A stretch of 64,000 nt of DNA from Macrolepiota albuminosa (taxonomy: Eukaryota; Basidiomycota; Agaricomycetes; Agaricales; Agaricaceae): the NCBI GenBank assembly GCA_027475525.1, contig JAMWFC010000084.1:546258-610257 (forward strand). The letters run 5' to 3'. Shown one piece after another: positions 12,094 to 23,400 of this stretch. Within the stretch, counting starts at the first letter, position 1. Each line of letters begins with the position of its first letter. Below the pieces are notes generated by a model, which worked only from the letters and a program-made list of their open reading frames with translations, did not search any database and was not told the origin of the DNA. The translations under genes were made by a program, and so were the position numbers.

Positions 12094-12390
12094 GCATCAG
12101 CAGCCATCAGCTGGCATCCGTCGGAGTTCGCCGGCAGCCGTCGTGACCCGCTGGCATCCGCTGGCATCCGTCGGCATCCGTCGTACATCCGTCGGCATCC
12201 GAGTTCGCCGGCAGCCGTCGTGACCCGCTGGCATCCGCTGGCATCCGTCGGCATCCGTCGTACATCCGTCGGCATCCGCCAGATATCCGCTGGTATCCGT
12301 CGGCATCCGCCGGATATCCGCTAGTATCCGTCGGAATCCACGGGAATCCGTCGGCAACCCCCGGCATCGTCCGGCATCGTCCGGCATCAG
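12094..12390. repeat. Minisatellite of 10-11-bp units (YYGGCATCCG)
   Basis: The core units CTGGCATCCG and TCGGCATCCG alternate with variants (CGTACATCCG, CCGGATATCCG, CGTCCGGCAT). Within it 12124-12200 is repeated exactly at 12201-12277, a 77-bp period that may be partly an assembly artefact. Confidence 0.75.
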
Positions 12391-12778
12391 GGCGGGAGAG
12401 AAGGAAACGGGGTGCGTGGGTGTCCGCCGCATGGGGTGGCGTCTCGGAGAGCATGGGGGGTGGCGGAAGAGGGATGGGGGTGGGGAGAAAGAGGGGGAAG
12501 GGGGAAGGGGAGGAGCGTGGGTGTCCGCTGGTACCCCAGCGGACGTAGCAGACGTCGGACGTCAGGTCAGGGGGGAGGAGGGAAGCGGGGTGCATGTGGT
12601 GGACGGGGGTGGCGTGTGAGGTAGTGTGGGGAGTGGAGAGGATGGCACTGGGGAGAAAGAGGGGGAAGGGCGGAAGAGGGTGCGTGAGTGTCCGCTGTCC
12701 GCTGGCATGCCAGCGGACGGTAGCTGACGGTAGCGGACGTCGGCATGTGAGCCAGCTGACATCAGCGGTGCAACCAGT

Positions 12779-12870
12779 CCCAGTGGTTCAGTGGAATATT
12801 CATTTATTGATATTCAATATTGTGTACAGTGGTGGGTTCTACTCCTACTTCACCTTAACAGGGACTAATG
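12779..12870 (+). ncRNA. tRNA-like repeat unit 1
   Basis: An A box (TGGTTCAGTGG) and a B-box-like GGTTCTACTCC are separated by an AT-rich stretch with AATATTCAT and TTGATATT. Related units lie at 13239-13330 (reverse) and 13444-13560, so this looks like a dispersed tRNA-derived SINE. Confidence 0.4.
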
Positions 12871-13238
12871 CTGTGTTTTTATATGGGTGCATTTTTGCTC
12901 TACATATACATCGCACTGACCTGGAGTATGCGCCTGTGGTAGTGGATCTGACCAAAACTCTAGGAATTACTGAAGCGAGATAGGATGGAGGAGTTGACAC
13001 ATGAGATCGTTCCAGCGCTCATGACAAGTGACGATACACCAGGGCTGACTACTTTTTTTACAAAGATCAGCACAGAGGTAGTCAGCCACAGTGCATTATC
13101 AACTTGTCATGAGCACTGGAATGAACACATGCGCGAACTCGTCCATCTTATGCCGCTGCAGAAATCTTTGGAGTTTTCAACGGATCAAATTCATGACGCT
13201 AGCGGACGTCAGCGGCCTGCTGCTATTATATAATGTGA

Positions 13239-13330
13239 ACTAGTGGGAGTCGAACCCACTTCTTGTGCACAATATGAAATATCAATTGATGAATATTCCA
13301 TTCTACCACAGGCGCTTGCTACAAGTCAGG
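13239..13330 (-). ncRNA. tRNA-like repeat unit 2
   Basis: On the minus strand the order is A box TGGTAGAATGG, then AATATTCAT...TTGATATT, then B box GGTTCGACTCC inside a good T-arm (GTGGG/CCCAC). This is the best preserved of the units. An acceptor stem is not convincing. A TTGTGCA loop could hold a GTG anticodon, but this is weak. Confidence 0.45.
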
Positions 13331-13443
13331 ACGGTGTTCATGTAGTGCACAAGCGGACCTATACAGAATTTGAACGGATAGAGATTTTACTGCAACTGGT
13401 GCATCTGTATTGAATTGACAATATTAGACTGATATTTATTTAC

Positions 13444-13560
13444 ACCATAGAAGTATACAGGAAAGAGGAAAAGTACAGCGGTGGGTTCTACTCCCTCTAC
13501 TCCACCTTAATGGGGTCTAATAGTGACAATGGAATATTGAGGGGCGGGTTGGACTCCTGC
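13444..13560 (+). ncRNA. tRNA-like repeat fragments 3
   Basis: Two short pieces repeat the B-box end of units 1 and 2 (GGTGGGTTCTACTCC and GCGGGTTGGACTCC), with an AATGGAATATT-like word between. They are degenerate. Confidence 0.3.
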
Positions 13561-13619
13561 TAGTGACAAATATTTTAATAGGGCCTGTAAGCCCTAATAA
13601 AATATCCGTTCATCACTCG

Positions 13620-13719
13620 NNNNNNNNNNNNNNNNNNNNNNNNNNNNNNNNNNNNNNNNNNNNNNNNNNNNNNNNNNNNNNNNNNNNNNNNNNNNNNNNN
13701 NNNNNNNNNNNNNNNNNNN
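13620..13719. other. Scaffold gap of exactly 100 N
   Basis: One hundred consecutive N, the usual placeholder for a gap of unknown size. The real distance and the order of the flanks are not established. Confidence 0.98.
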
Positions 13720-13790
13720 ACTTCCCATCCTTCATGCCAATGTCATCTTTCAAAAAGTATGAAACATTGGGACAGTTTTTTGAGCCACTG
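13720..13790. mobile_element. Right end of a Tc1-like transposon
   Basis: It matches the right terminal repeat of the Tc1 element at 57720-57790 (CATGCCAATG, then TTTTTTGAGCCACTG), and TA follows at 13791-13792. The rest of this element is hidden in the gap. Confidence 0.7.
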
Positions 13791-13866
13791 TAGATACAGC
13801 CTTACTCAGTCACTTATATAAGACTGAGGAATATACTTACAGTGTTCTTAGTATCAGATTCTAACA
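13791..13866 (+). repeat. 3' end fragment of a copia-1-type LTR
   Basis: From GATACAGCC to the terminal TCTAACA it matches the end of the LTR at 6035-6084 and the segment before 3320. The Tc1 end has TA as target duplication in this LTR. Confidence 0.7.
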
Positions 13867-14098
13867 ATGGTGCTTTCAAAAATAATTGTCTGGGACTAGA
13901 GGGGGTTAGAGTCATAGAGCCTTGGCCTTTTGGGGCAAGCATTGCTGAGTGTAGCTGGGTTTCAAAAATTGGAAAGGCATGTTAGCGGCAGATGGGTTAG
14001 AGATTTACAGTAGGAAGTAGTATGAACACTGAAAAGATCAAATTGTAGTAAAATGGCTACAAAGTGTAGCTGGCATGCTTGAAAAAGTGTTTGGCTGG
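13867..14098. other. Unassigned repeat-like sequence
   Basis: CpG-poor sequence with no recognisable coding frame or termini. It is probably flanking relic DNA. Confidence 0.3.
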
Positions 14099-16060
14099 TG
14101 ATTATGCCCAAAAGTTGATCAGCAGCAGACATGGTTTACAGCTACTGACCAGTACAGAATGCATTGGGCATGCTCAGTGTTTTGAGGGAGTCCTAGGCAG
14201 GTCTCAGAGAACAAGTTGGAAACAAATTAAATAGCAAGATTTGGTAAAGGTTGGGAAGGAAAGTTGGCAAGGGATATGCAGTAAGGAAAGTGCACTAATG
14301 ACAAAGTGTGCCTAAATGAGAGAGGGAAGCAGATATAAGTAAGTGTGACAAAGGATGCAGTAAGAGGACTGAAGGCTTAGCAATGACTAAGCTGCATATT
14401 GCTTGCCATAGGTGCAAGGTGTGTAGTTTTCATATACATAACTGTGGTGATGACGCCAACTGTGGTTGGGTGTGCTAGATGTTATGCAGTACAACACTGT
14501 CTTCAGTGCCTGGCATGCATAGTTGTGAGGAGTCCCAACAGAGTCCCAGTGTGCTCAAGTAGATGTGATAAAACAATGCGCTAAATGATAGTGCTTCTGA
14601 TGCTACCTAGCAAACTGTAAGCATTGTAATCTAGACATAGATATTGAAAGAAGAAAGAATAGTGCAACATAATGTGCCTGTAGGTGGCACCATAAATAAT
14701 GATGATGGTATAAACAAAGCTAGCACTCAACTAGATGACAAAGTTGGGCCAAGCTAGCATGATTTGAATGCTGAGTGTAACTGGGTGCTTGAAGAGTTAT
14801 GATTCGTTGTTCTGTACATGTAAAGTAGCTATCTTTTATACTATGCACTACTGTATTTTTGAAATAAATCCATTTGTGGTGCTACCAATTAGCACCTCTC
14901 CTCATGGTTACAGTTAATGGCAACCTGTCAACAGCGACCAGCACACCTAGAGGATGGCAACCAATGGCGTTATAGTCTATTGGCCATGGCAACTCTAAAC
15001 TGACTTAAAATTGTATGAGTCTGCTTACTTTTTAGTGTAATTCTGATTGGCCAGGCCTCTCTAGGATATGGTCAGAAAATCCTCGACAGATGCTGCGAGT
15101 TCTAATGTCAGTGCTAAACATTGTATCAATTCTTGATGGGTAAAATGTCAGGTTAGAATATATCCTGTTCTGTTATTGTTGGTTCTTTAGACTTCTGATT
15201 GAGGTGCCTTGTCAAATGGCAGTGCCTAATGCTAACCCCTTTTTGAAACTGATCAGGGTTTGGTCAGAGTCACCTCTCCACCATCACACTAGTGCTATGA
15301 GTCCTGGACCTCCTAAATCTTTGAAGTCAATGGATAGTGTATGCTGAAGGGCTAATAGTGGTGGTTGAGACTGATAAGCAATGCCTGTAGCAGAGTGCTA
15401 AGTCCAGAGGTGTCCTGTGTCTGAGAGGATCACTAGAGTCTCCAGTTTATCCAGTGTCGGTAGGCCTATAGTGCCCCTTGATGCGCTCAGTCTGAGTAGA
15501 AGCCTATCAGCAGCAAGCAAGCTAGAGGTGCTCAGACAGTTGGTGACTATGAACTTTAGTCAGCACAAAAGAAATCTGAACCATAGGGTGAACTGAGGTG
15601 TAAACAGAGTACTTTGTTCTGTTTGTAACTAGTGACAATGGTAAGTATTTATAGTAAAAATAAGTTCACCATTGCTAAATGGCTAAGGAAGGAGCGGTGC
15701 ACTGTAAAAAATGTAATTAAATGCCATGCATTCAACTAAATAATGAGAAATGAACAAGACTGCTGTCCATCTGAACTGTTAGAGGGTGCCAAGAGACGTC
15801 AGGTGCCAAAGTGAAATGCCATGCTATTTGTCATGAGTAAATATCATTACTCTCAATTCATAAGCACTGTTGTCAGCTAGCTGTACCATGTGCTGATTGA
15901 GTGATGCCACTTGTCAATGCTTGCTGATGACATGATTGCCAGCTGTCACCTGTCATTTTAGCTGCTGCCAGTGCTATCACTGATTGGTTCTGTCGCTTGC
16001 TGTGCATGGCTGTCAGGTAAGGCCTAAAATGGATAAATTGTGTGCACCAAGTTCAGAACA
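14099..16060 (+). repeat. Relic LTR related to the 987-bp LTR, carrying a second LTR
   Basis: It begins TGATTATGCCCAAA, a decayed form of the TGATGACGCCCAAA start at 44077. Similarity continues in order, with GGGAGTCCTAGGCAGGTCTC against GAGAGTCCCGGACAGGTCCC, then GTGCAAGG, then after the nested insert GTATTTATAGTAAA, and CTGATTGAGTGATGCCA against CGGATTGACTGATGCCA. The right end fades near 16060. It is heavily CpG-depleted relative to the young copies. Confidence 0.6.
14448..15509 (-). repeat. Nested solo LTR of the gypsy family seen at 61910-63057
   Basis: Read in reverse it is a diverged copy of 61910-63057. It starts TGATGACGCCAACT here (complement of AGTTGGCGTCATCA at 63057) and ends AAGCCTATCA (complement of TGATAGGCTT at 61910). 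Many differences are CG in one copy against TG or CA in this one. No clear target duplication remains. Confidence 0.65.
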
Positions 16061-17007
16061 AGTGCGGCAAAGTGTCCAGGGCCAATGCAGAGCCTGCTGT
16101 TGATGTGCCCAGTCTGTGTGAGGTCCTATCACTGGAGTACTTACTGGGTGTGTCCATAATTACCACCCCTTATTGTACTATAGGACCTAGGACACAGTTA
16201 GCTCAAGCATATGACCCTCTGTATGGTCACATGCGTAAAAATAGGTCCTTAAATAAATAAAAACCGATTCCTCCCCTCCCTCCCCGGAGCCTATCCTTCT
16301 GCGACACAACGCGCACGTGATGGGTTCACGTGCGCTCCCTTGCGCGCACCGCGATCCCTACGTCCAACAAGAACAAGTGAAGGGCTGCATGGGGAATTAA
16401 GGCATTCGCGGACATGATGGCTCATGAGCATAGTTGTAGCCGATCTCACAGCATGCCCTGTAACTCACACACCAGTTGACATAGGCTCTGATTCTAGAAG
16501 GGCTTAAAAAGCAGCTGGAAAAAGACTGAGCAGGTCCGAGGGGAGAGTCGATCTGAAGTCTTGCAGTTGTCGTAACTTGTCTAGGCCCTTCTTAAACTTC
16601 TGCCTCCGGACAATGCGGCCGATGTACCTTGACTACGCATCACTACGATGCAGGATACCATAGCAAACGTTCTTTTAGAAGTCAATTTTAATTACATCTA
16701 CATCCCTCCTATCCGTATATCAAGTCCGACAAGAGTAGACAAAGCTAAGAATGAATGGAGAGCAAGAGATATTCAAAAATTGTACAGGCTACAAGATACA
16801 ACAAGATCATATACATACAAATGCGAGGGTGAAGTAGATCAAGATGTTTTTATCGTACATGGATGGTATCACAATGCGTAAGGTAATGAAGAGAATGAAA
16901 GGTGTCGTGTAGCAAAGGTATGTCAGTAGGGTGTGAGACCAAGAATCCAAATGAATACGAGACAAAATTGAAGATACAAGAAAGGGTGGCAGTGTTCGAC
17001 TTTCCTC
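16061..17007. other. Transition from repeats to host DNA, no gene called
   Basis: CpG dinucleotides reappear from about 16265 (CpG-rich CACGTG and GCGCGC words near 16300-16350), marking unmethylated or host-type DNA. A 77-codon open frame at 16648-16881 has no recognisable features and lies just past the 3' end of the F-box/WD40 gene. Confidence 0.5.
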
Positions 17008-19949
17008 TCAGACAAAGAGCGAGGTATCGAGGCCATGCGAAAAATCAATAACGACAATTTTATGGTCATGAGACGTGCTAGGTCTCCTTTAGCATGCCGT
17101 GACCTGGAACTCAATCTAAAGCACATACCTGACAATTCGAGTCACATCGAACTTCACATCGAAAATATGGCTCGTGTGAGTATTCGTGAACTCGCGCACG
17201 AGGTTACCTAGGTGAAAACGTCACCTCTTTTGATGGGACAGAAAAACAAACAATGTCAAACTCACCAGTTGCGAAATCCCATACCTTGACTGTCTTATCG
17301 TAGCTGGCGCTCACGAGCCTGCCGCACCTTGGATCAAAAGCCACCGCCCGAACAAGGGCCTGATGACCAAGTAGAGTCCGCACGCACTCTCCGGTTTCTG
17401 TACTCCATACTTTGATCTTGCAATCAGTCGAGCCAGACACAATGAGACCATCCTGGAACATTATGAAGAGCTGGTCGCGGAAGCGCTGCAATAGAACTGA
17501 CCTTGAACTCGATGCAGGCGAGACCACGATCGTGTCCCTCGAAAGTCCGGATCCGTTCCCCACTGGCAATATCCCACAGGATCATCTTTCCGTCACCACT
17601 GGCGCTGACCTTGTCAACCAAATAGCTTTTTGTTATCATTCATGTTTTTGCCAACAGTAACATGAAGACTCACGACACGGCCAGCCTGGAGTCCTACGGC
17701 GTTTACAGGCCCTTCATGTCCCCTTAGGACCCTAGCGAGCGTTAGGGTTTCCCTGTCCCACACTCGAATTCCAGCGTCCTTGGAGCTGCAGCAAAAACAA
17801 AAAAGTCAGTACTTGCGCCACAGACCGCCGATCGGCCCTGACTCAGGCACCAGTATCGCGGAAGCAAGTTCAAAACAACTTGACAACCCCTGACCCTGCA
17901 TAGCGTCGGACGAAAAAACTTATAAGATTAAACTCACCAGCTCACAATCCAGCGGTCGTCAATTCGCAGATCAAGCACACCGCCGGTATGACCGCGGAGT
18001 ACGGTGCAAAGCTCCCCGTTAACTTCACGATCGTCATCGTCCCCGACGCGGGAACCAGTCCACAGGTTCCAGACGCAAACTGAGCAGTCCGAGCTACCGC
18101 TAACCATGAACCCCTGCTTCCGGTCTGCGCCCTCTGCATCCTCCTCACCTTGATCCCAGTCAATACTGAACTTGAGGCACAAGACACTACCGGTGTGCCC
18201 TTGAACATCTCCTCCAGAGACCGGAACGGAACCAAAATTCCCTAGCAGCCTCCCATCCTTTAAACTCCATACCTTGATCGTGCGGTCCCTGGACCCAGTG
18301 ATAATTCGTTTAGAATCAAACTCAAGGCAATACACGCTATCTGCGTGCCCCATAATTGACAGGACCTGTGGTGCATATGGAGATATCGCCGGGGCATTGG
18401 GGAAAGGTGGGAGCATCGCGGATGGGCGTAAGTGAGGATAGTGCCGCGGCTGAGGTAGATGCATAGGAGATTCAGACCCGTGGACAAGAGCAGTCCCGTT
18501 CCACCGCCGTTCAAGCTCGAGACGAATCCAGTATAACTTCTGCCAATCGAGTTGCAGCGGTGCGCCACTGAGACTTTTTTGCTGATCCTGGTTAGAAATG
18601 GTCCCCAGAGTAGAGATAGAGGGGCATGAAGTGAGGCCGAAAGTGTTTAAATTAGAAACTGAGGTAGAACGGGAGGGTGGCGGAGAAGAAAGCCGCGGCC
18701 GAAAAGCACTTGATCTTGGAGAGAAAAAACGCCGCGGACTCGATCGCGAGGTTGGCATAGACGAGGAGGAAGACAATGGGAATCCACCGTCACTTGCAAA
18801 GAGTCGTTTCGCTCGACGTTTCTTTTTTGACGTTACAGGCTGAACAGTCGACATGATGGGTTCTGGCGTTCTCCAAGGTGTACTTTCGGCAGGTTTGGGG
18901 TTCACGATGGATGGGCGGCGGCGGGTGAGGTCTACATCCCAACAACTAAGAAATAGAGCTCGCCAAACAGAATTATCTGTAGCCAACACACGCCATGTGC
19001 GCGAAACGGCACCGCAGGTAAGTATGGTGGGCAGGGAGGAAGGACCACTACAAAGTTGCATAAAAATATACAGCGCAAGCTCTTGAGGAAGGAGAGCGAT
19101 GATATCTAGGATGTTTGTGGTAAGTATGCATGTTTCAACTTTGGATTAGAGAAGAGAAAAATTAAGGAGACTACTTTTTGGAACACAACAAATTACTAAG
19201 AAGTGAACAACGACGTTATGTAAAGGTCAAGGACGACAATGAAATGCCATGCAGCGGCAGACAGACGCATCGACAACAGATAAGCTACTGAAAAACGCAA
19301 AAAGGCGTTTGGACGGCACCTGAAGGCCCGGTGAGAGGATTACAAAATGGTCCACAGGTCGAGAGGGCATGGGTCATGCTCGAACTCGACCACAGTGGCA
19401 AATAGACGCAGAGGAACAGGAGAGCGCACCTATTCCTGTCACAGCGCGTGATCCGTAATAAGAGTCAATGAAAAAGCATGCTTCGTCGTCGATAGTGATC
19501 AGCTCGCCCTCCTCGCCGTCGAGTGGCTCAGTCTCATTGTAGTCGAAGAAGTTATCACAACACTTCGTACGCGTCCTTTGTAATCCATAGCTGTAGGTAT
19601 AGGAGTTATAGGGTGACCGAGGGGGTGAAAGAACGTCCCAGATACGGGGTAATATGTTCTTGAATGGTGAGCGATTCATCGGCGTCAAACTGTCAGGATC
19701 GAATTGGACGAATGAAAAGGAAGAAGAGTCAACAGTCGGTGTCGGTGATGAGGGACGCGTAATCGTGTGCGCGTGTGGGACAGCAAGGGGAGCACCATCA
19801 ACAAACTCTGAATAGGGTAGATCCGACGTCGTTAGGAATGGCGAACCAAGGGTGGTATTGAAGAGTTGAGAGAATCCTGGTTGCGAAGAACGTCGATGGT
19901 GGCGGGTGCGGAAGGGGGATGGGGACGGCGTGGAGAGTACCGTCGACAT
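17008..19949 (-). CDS. F-box / WD40-repeat protein, probable SCF ubiquitin-ligase substrate receptor
   Basis: Exon model (minus): 19949-19430, 19105-17938, 17785-17674, 17609-17502, 17452-17266, 17207-17129, 17077-17008. All introns are GT-AG and the total is 748 codons in frame. Residues 1-173 are Ser/Thr/Pro-rich. About 174-225 is an F-box-like segment (LLPQELALYIF, CGAVSRTWRVLATDNSVWRA). From about 425 there are seven WD40 repeats (GHADSVYCLEF...TIKVWSLKDG through SHIFDVKF...KIVVIDF), enough for one propeller. Known role of the class: the F-box binds Skp1 and the propeller binds the substrate degron. The first intron (324 nt) is long for this genome, so an extra small exon or a separate upstream gene is possible. 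The WD part is certain. Confidence 0.85.
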
Positions 19950-20034
19950 CGTGGAGGGCAATGACCCAAGGAGTCTCGGTGGTTTTTGCAGCCAACACTC
20001 ACGTCACGAGATCACCTCGTGGCAGAGATTGTGA

Positions 20035-20406
20035 TTATTCTTCAAACACACATCCCACTCCGATAGCCTCTGGTAACCCGCCCCAGATCCCCGTGTCTCC
20101 GCGCCTCGTGTGTCCGAGCCTCGGTCGCAGTCCGGTCATAAGCTTGAGGGCTTCATCTTCTGGAGACAGTGCACCAATAGCATGTTCGACTCGAGATCGA
20201 CCCTTGGGAACCTTGTGTGGCTTGGAAACGAGGTAGACGAATGGGCTTATCCTGGCTTTCTGATCGCTGAGAGTCAGAAGTTTCTTCAGTACCCACCCAG
20301 ATGAAGTTAGGGGGCCAAAAAGGCTTCCTTGAGCACATTTGATGATCGACTGCTGCCTTCTCATAGCTGCTGTTCTCACGAAATCCTCGGCGTCTGAAAG
20401 ATCCAT
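20035..20406 (-). CDS. Hypothetical protein, 123 codons open
   Basis: The frame begins MDLSDAEDFVRTAAMRRQQS and contains a basic KPHKVPKGRSR segment. It ends 85 bp upstream of the F-box gene start on the same strand. I recognise no family. It may be an exon of a larger gene, or an upstream exon of its neighbour, rather than a complete gene. Confidence 0.3.
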   Translation of the reverse strand: MDLSDAEDFVRTAAMRRQQSIIKCAQGSLFGPLTSSGWVLKKLLTLSDQKARISPFVYLVSKPHKVPKGRSRVEHAIGALSPEDEALKLMTGLRPRLGHTRRGDTGIWGGLPEAIGVGCVFEE

Positions 20407-20440
20407 CAGGGACTAGTGCAGATTCTAGGATTTGCTCCAC

Positions 20441-23400
20441 GTGAAATTCGCTTCAAATCTTTATTCCTTTCCAGTGACCCAGGGACATACAGCTACTGAA
20501 CGAACAAACCTTGTAATGACAGGTACTGCATAAATAGTTGAGTCGACAATATTTGATCAAAACGAAAGCTTTTGCGAATTTCTGCGCCTAACTTTGCAAT
20601 CTTGGGAAATATTTCTCTTGGAATTCGGACTATTTGTAGCCACCACAATTTACGAGCGAAGGGCAAAGAGTGAATGTTGTTGAAAGGCGCGGTATGTATC
20701 AACGCCTTCGCTATAACATTCTCGCTTGATTACAGCTGACTGGCATCAATGATCACTGATGAACTTCGGTTGCAAAGGAGATGAGGAATCTCGTTCGTTT
20801 TTCTATCCTTTACTGTTTCTAACTGATTTTCCATAACTATTATCCGAGCTAGTTTTAGGTATTGTATTTTCCGTGAACAGCAGTGTAGCGCCCATTCAAA
20901 TTCTTGTTCGAGCATTATTTGTTCGGACAATAAATAAGGTCCTGCCAGTGGTTTTCATCCATATCTCCCTGGGGCGTCAGCGTTTTTGGCAACTCTTTCC
21001 CTCCGGAATTAAAGACGTCGCCCACTGGTGAGTTCTCGGGAGCCCTACACGATCGTCCGCAACTAGAACAAGGACCCTGGTGAAATTAAGCCTATGGTGA
21101 GAATCTCAAGTCCTGTCACGGTTGTCACAGGGTATCTGTCCTTGTCCCCATTGTCCCCATTTCGGTATCTGTTGTGCTGTACACGCGATTACCTTCAACG
21201 TCTTCCATGAACATGTCTTCCACGTCGCCATGGACCTCTCTTGTTCTTTGTATCACGGGCAACTTGTAGAGACGTCTGGGGGAATGCATCTTCGACCGTG
21301 GTAGTGCTCCGATAGTTTAAGGGGTGTGTTGTTCAGTCTGACAACGCCTTTGTATCCTAATAGCTGGGATATTGAATCGAACTAGGTTGCCAGAAGTATG
21401 CCGTGGGCCCGTTTCGGAGACGTGTGTATCTTCGCCGTCGGAAAGGCTATGGCTGTTCACGTCGATACTACAAGTTGCGCTCTCTGCAACAGTGCCTTGC
21501 TTTGTTTCCTCTCCAGGCTAGTTACGTCAGGTTAGGGCCCAATCTTTCTGCCTTCAGTATCTTGTGCCTCTCCGCAGCTGTAAATCGAGGGAGCACAATC
21601 GATATGTTGTGTAGAGCCTGATACGATGATGTCGGCTCATGTCGTTGTATTCTGTGAACGTCAATCTCAGTTTTCCTCCCTCAAATTTTTTCGATGCATC
21701 AGAAACCACGTAAGAGCAGGACAAGCGTGTGTAAGAATCGAGATACAATTTGATACTGAAATTGCATGATCCGAGGGGTAAAAACCATACAATGGGTTTC
21801 TTTGTTCTTTGTTTAGTCTTTACTTATGGTAATCGTCAAGCAATTTCTCACCGGGGCGTATTGATTCTAGAAGGGACGATCGATACTATGGCTTAGCCAA
21901 CGTGCCCTTCATTATATTATTGGACATTGGGATCACTGATCATGACACAGAAAGTAATGTATTCCTGCCTCAGCCGATTTCTGAAATACAATGGTCCCCT
22001 GCTCATATTCTGGCTATACCTCCCGTCTTGAGCAAAAAGCCGATCCGTCTGCTGAACGGTAAGGTGTCTCAACATGTTGGATTAAAGTGGAAGCGAAATG
22101 GTTAAAATATTAGAGTTCAAAGATCTGGTCTTACGAGAAAGATATTATCGGTCTGTCTGGGAAACTCAATTCAAATGCGTCCCTGCATAGATCAAATCTG
22201 CGGAAGACGGACATCTGTCGTTCTACTGCTGTGGCGAATTTGGAAGGACGCTGGACTTGGTCTCTCCGACACGGGCATATATGCACATAGGCTTCTTGGG
22301 TCACCCTTGTGTATATAAGAGGAGGTAGGGTTGTCATTGGTAATAGTTAGACCAGTGATCTCCATTACATACTAGTCGATGAGACTGCGCGCCATGCATC
22401 GGTCGATGGTTACGTGCAGATCTGGATGTTGTCAAATGTCATTTTGCGCACCGAGACATGGCAACCGCACTCATTGTTGGGCGAGTCTTCCCTAAACTAT
22501 AATTAGAAATTCTTGTTCTGTATCAATAAAGATATCAAGTTCTTGCCTCGTGCCCGTGTGTCGAAGGGGAAAACAGTCACGGCTGCAGTTCCAATCTTTG
22601 CTTTCCTTCTTGCTTGCTTTTCCCTCCAAAGGGAAGTTCAGGACAACATGCATCTATGCAACGCGGCAGCTTGTATAATGCACGTCAAAAAATAAATTCT
22701 GGATGGCTGCGGACCACTTACTCTCCTCGGATGTTTATTTACATTGACCCTTTTACGTTGCCCCGCAAGGACTTTCTTGTTCTTATCTACAACTGGTCAA
22801 TGGTATTGAATCCTCGGGATCTGTCCTCGCCTCTGACGAAGTTTATAGCCTCTTCCCGTCCCAAGTTACACCGCTTCAGTATAATACATTCATCGGACCC
22901 TACTTTTCGATTAGCCAAAGCCAGTACAGCGATCCAGATCTCGAGAAAGCCTACCTTCGGCCCAAAGGCGTGCTTTCAAGTCGCGTAGGAACTAGAGTTC
23001 GGTGGAAGGTAACACGACCCCCTTGACCGCTCTCACGTCAGCCTAAAATATCTGTCATACGTACTGCATACAGAGCTTCCATACCTCCACAGTTTCAGGG
23101 TGCCAAGTAAATCGATTGAATTTTTTTGAGGAAGAGCAGTTGGAGGGGAAAGACATCGGAATTTCTGAAGATACAGAACGTACGAGCTTGTGCTAATCCT
23201 ATCCGCCGTTCTGTCGAGTCCTTACTCTCCCTTGTCGCGATGGATAGTCTATGAGTCCCAATGGCACCATTCCTTCGGCTCGATATATCAAACCAAAATA
23301 TCTATCGATGTGTACAGGGTTCTGAATTTCGAAGTACTTCCGTTCTTCTTGTACTGCGGCGTTTGATTGTAATGGATTCAACGGATTTTTTTCCTGAACG

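Larger units (their letters stand above)
11241..13619. other. CpG-rich minisatellite and tRNA-like island, unidentified
   Basis: The base composition switches sharply from the CpG-poor transposon to GC- and CpG-rich sequence. The island is built from a short word, CCAGCGGAYRYC and its complement, scattered in both orientations (for example 11455, 11711, 11781, 12537 and 12711 forward; 12100-12390 mostly reverse). A tight minisatellite occupies the core. Several tRNA-like A-box/B-box pairs occur. Open frames here (such as repeated IRRHP-type peptides) come from the repeats and are not proposed as genes. The right boundary is lost in the scaffold gap. It could be a large non-autonomous element, a satellite or a cluster of SINEs. 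Confidence 0.6.

Noticed and set aside
12094..12390. Possible CRISPR array
   Set aside because: The repeats are contiguous 10-11-bp units without unique spacers, and the genome is eukaryotic.
11697..12762. Frames with repeated IRRHPSD or RRMPTDAS-type peptides
   Set aside because: They are present on both strands and in several frames of a 10-11-bp minisatellite, so they follow from the repeat and are not selected proteins.
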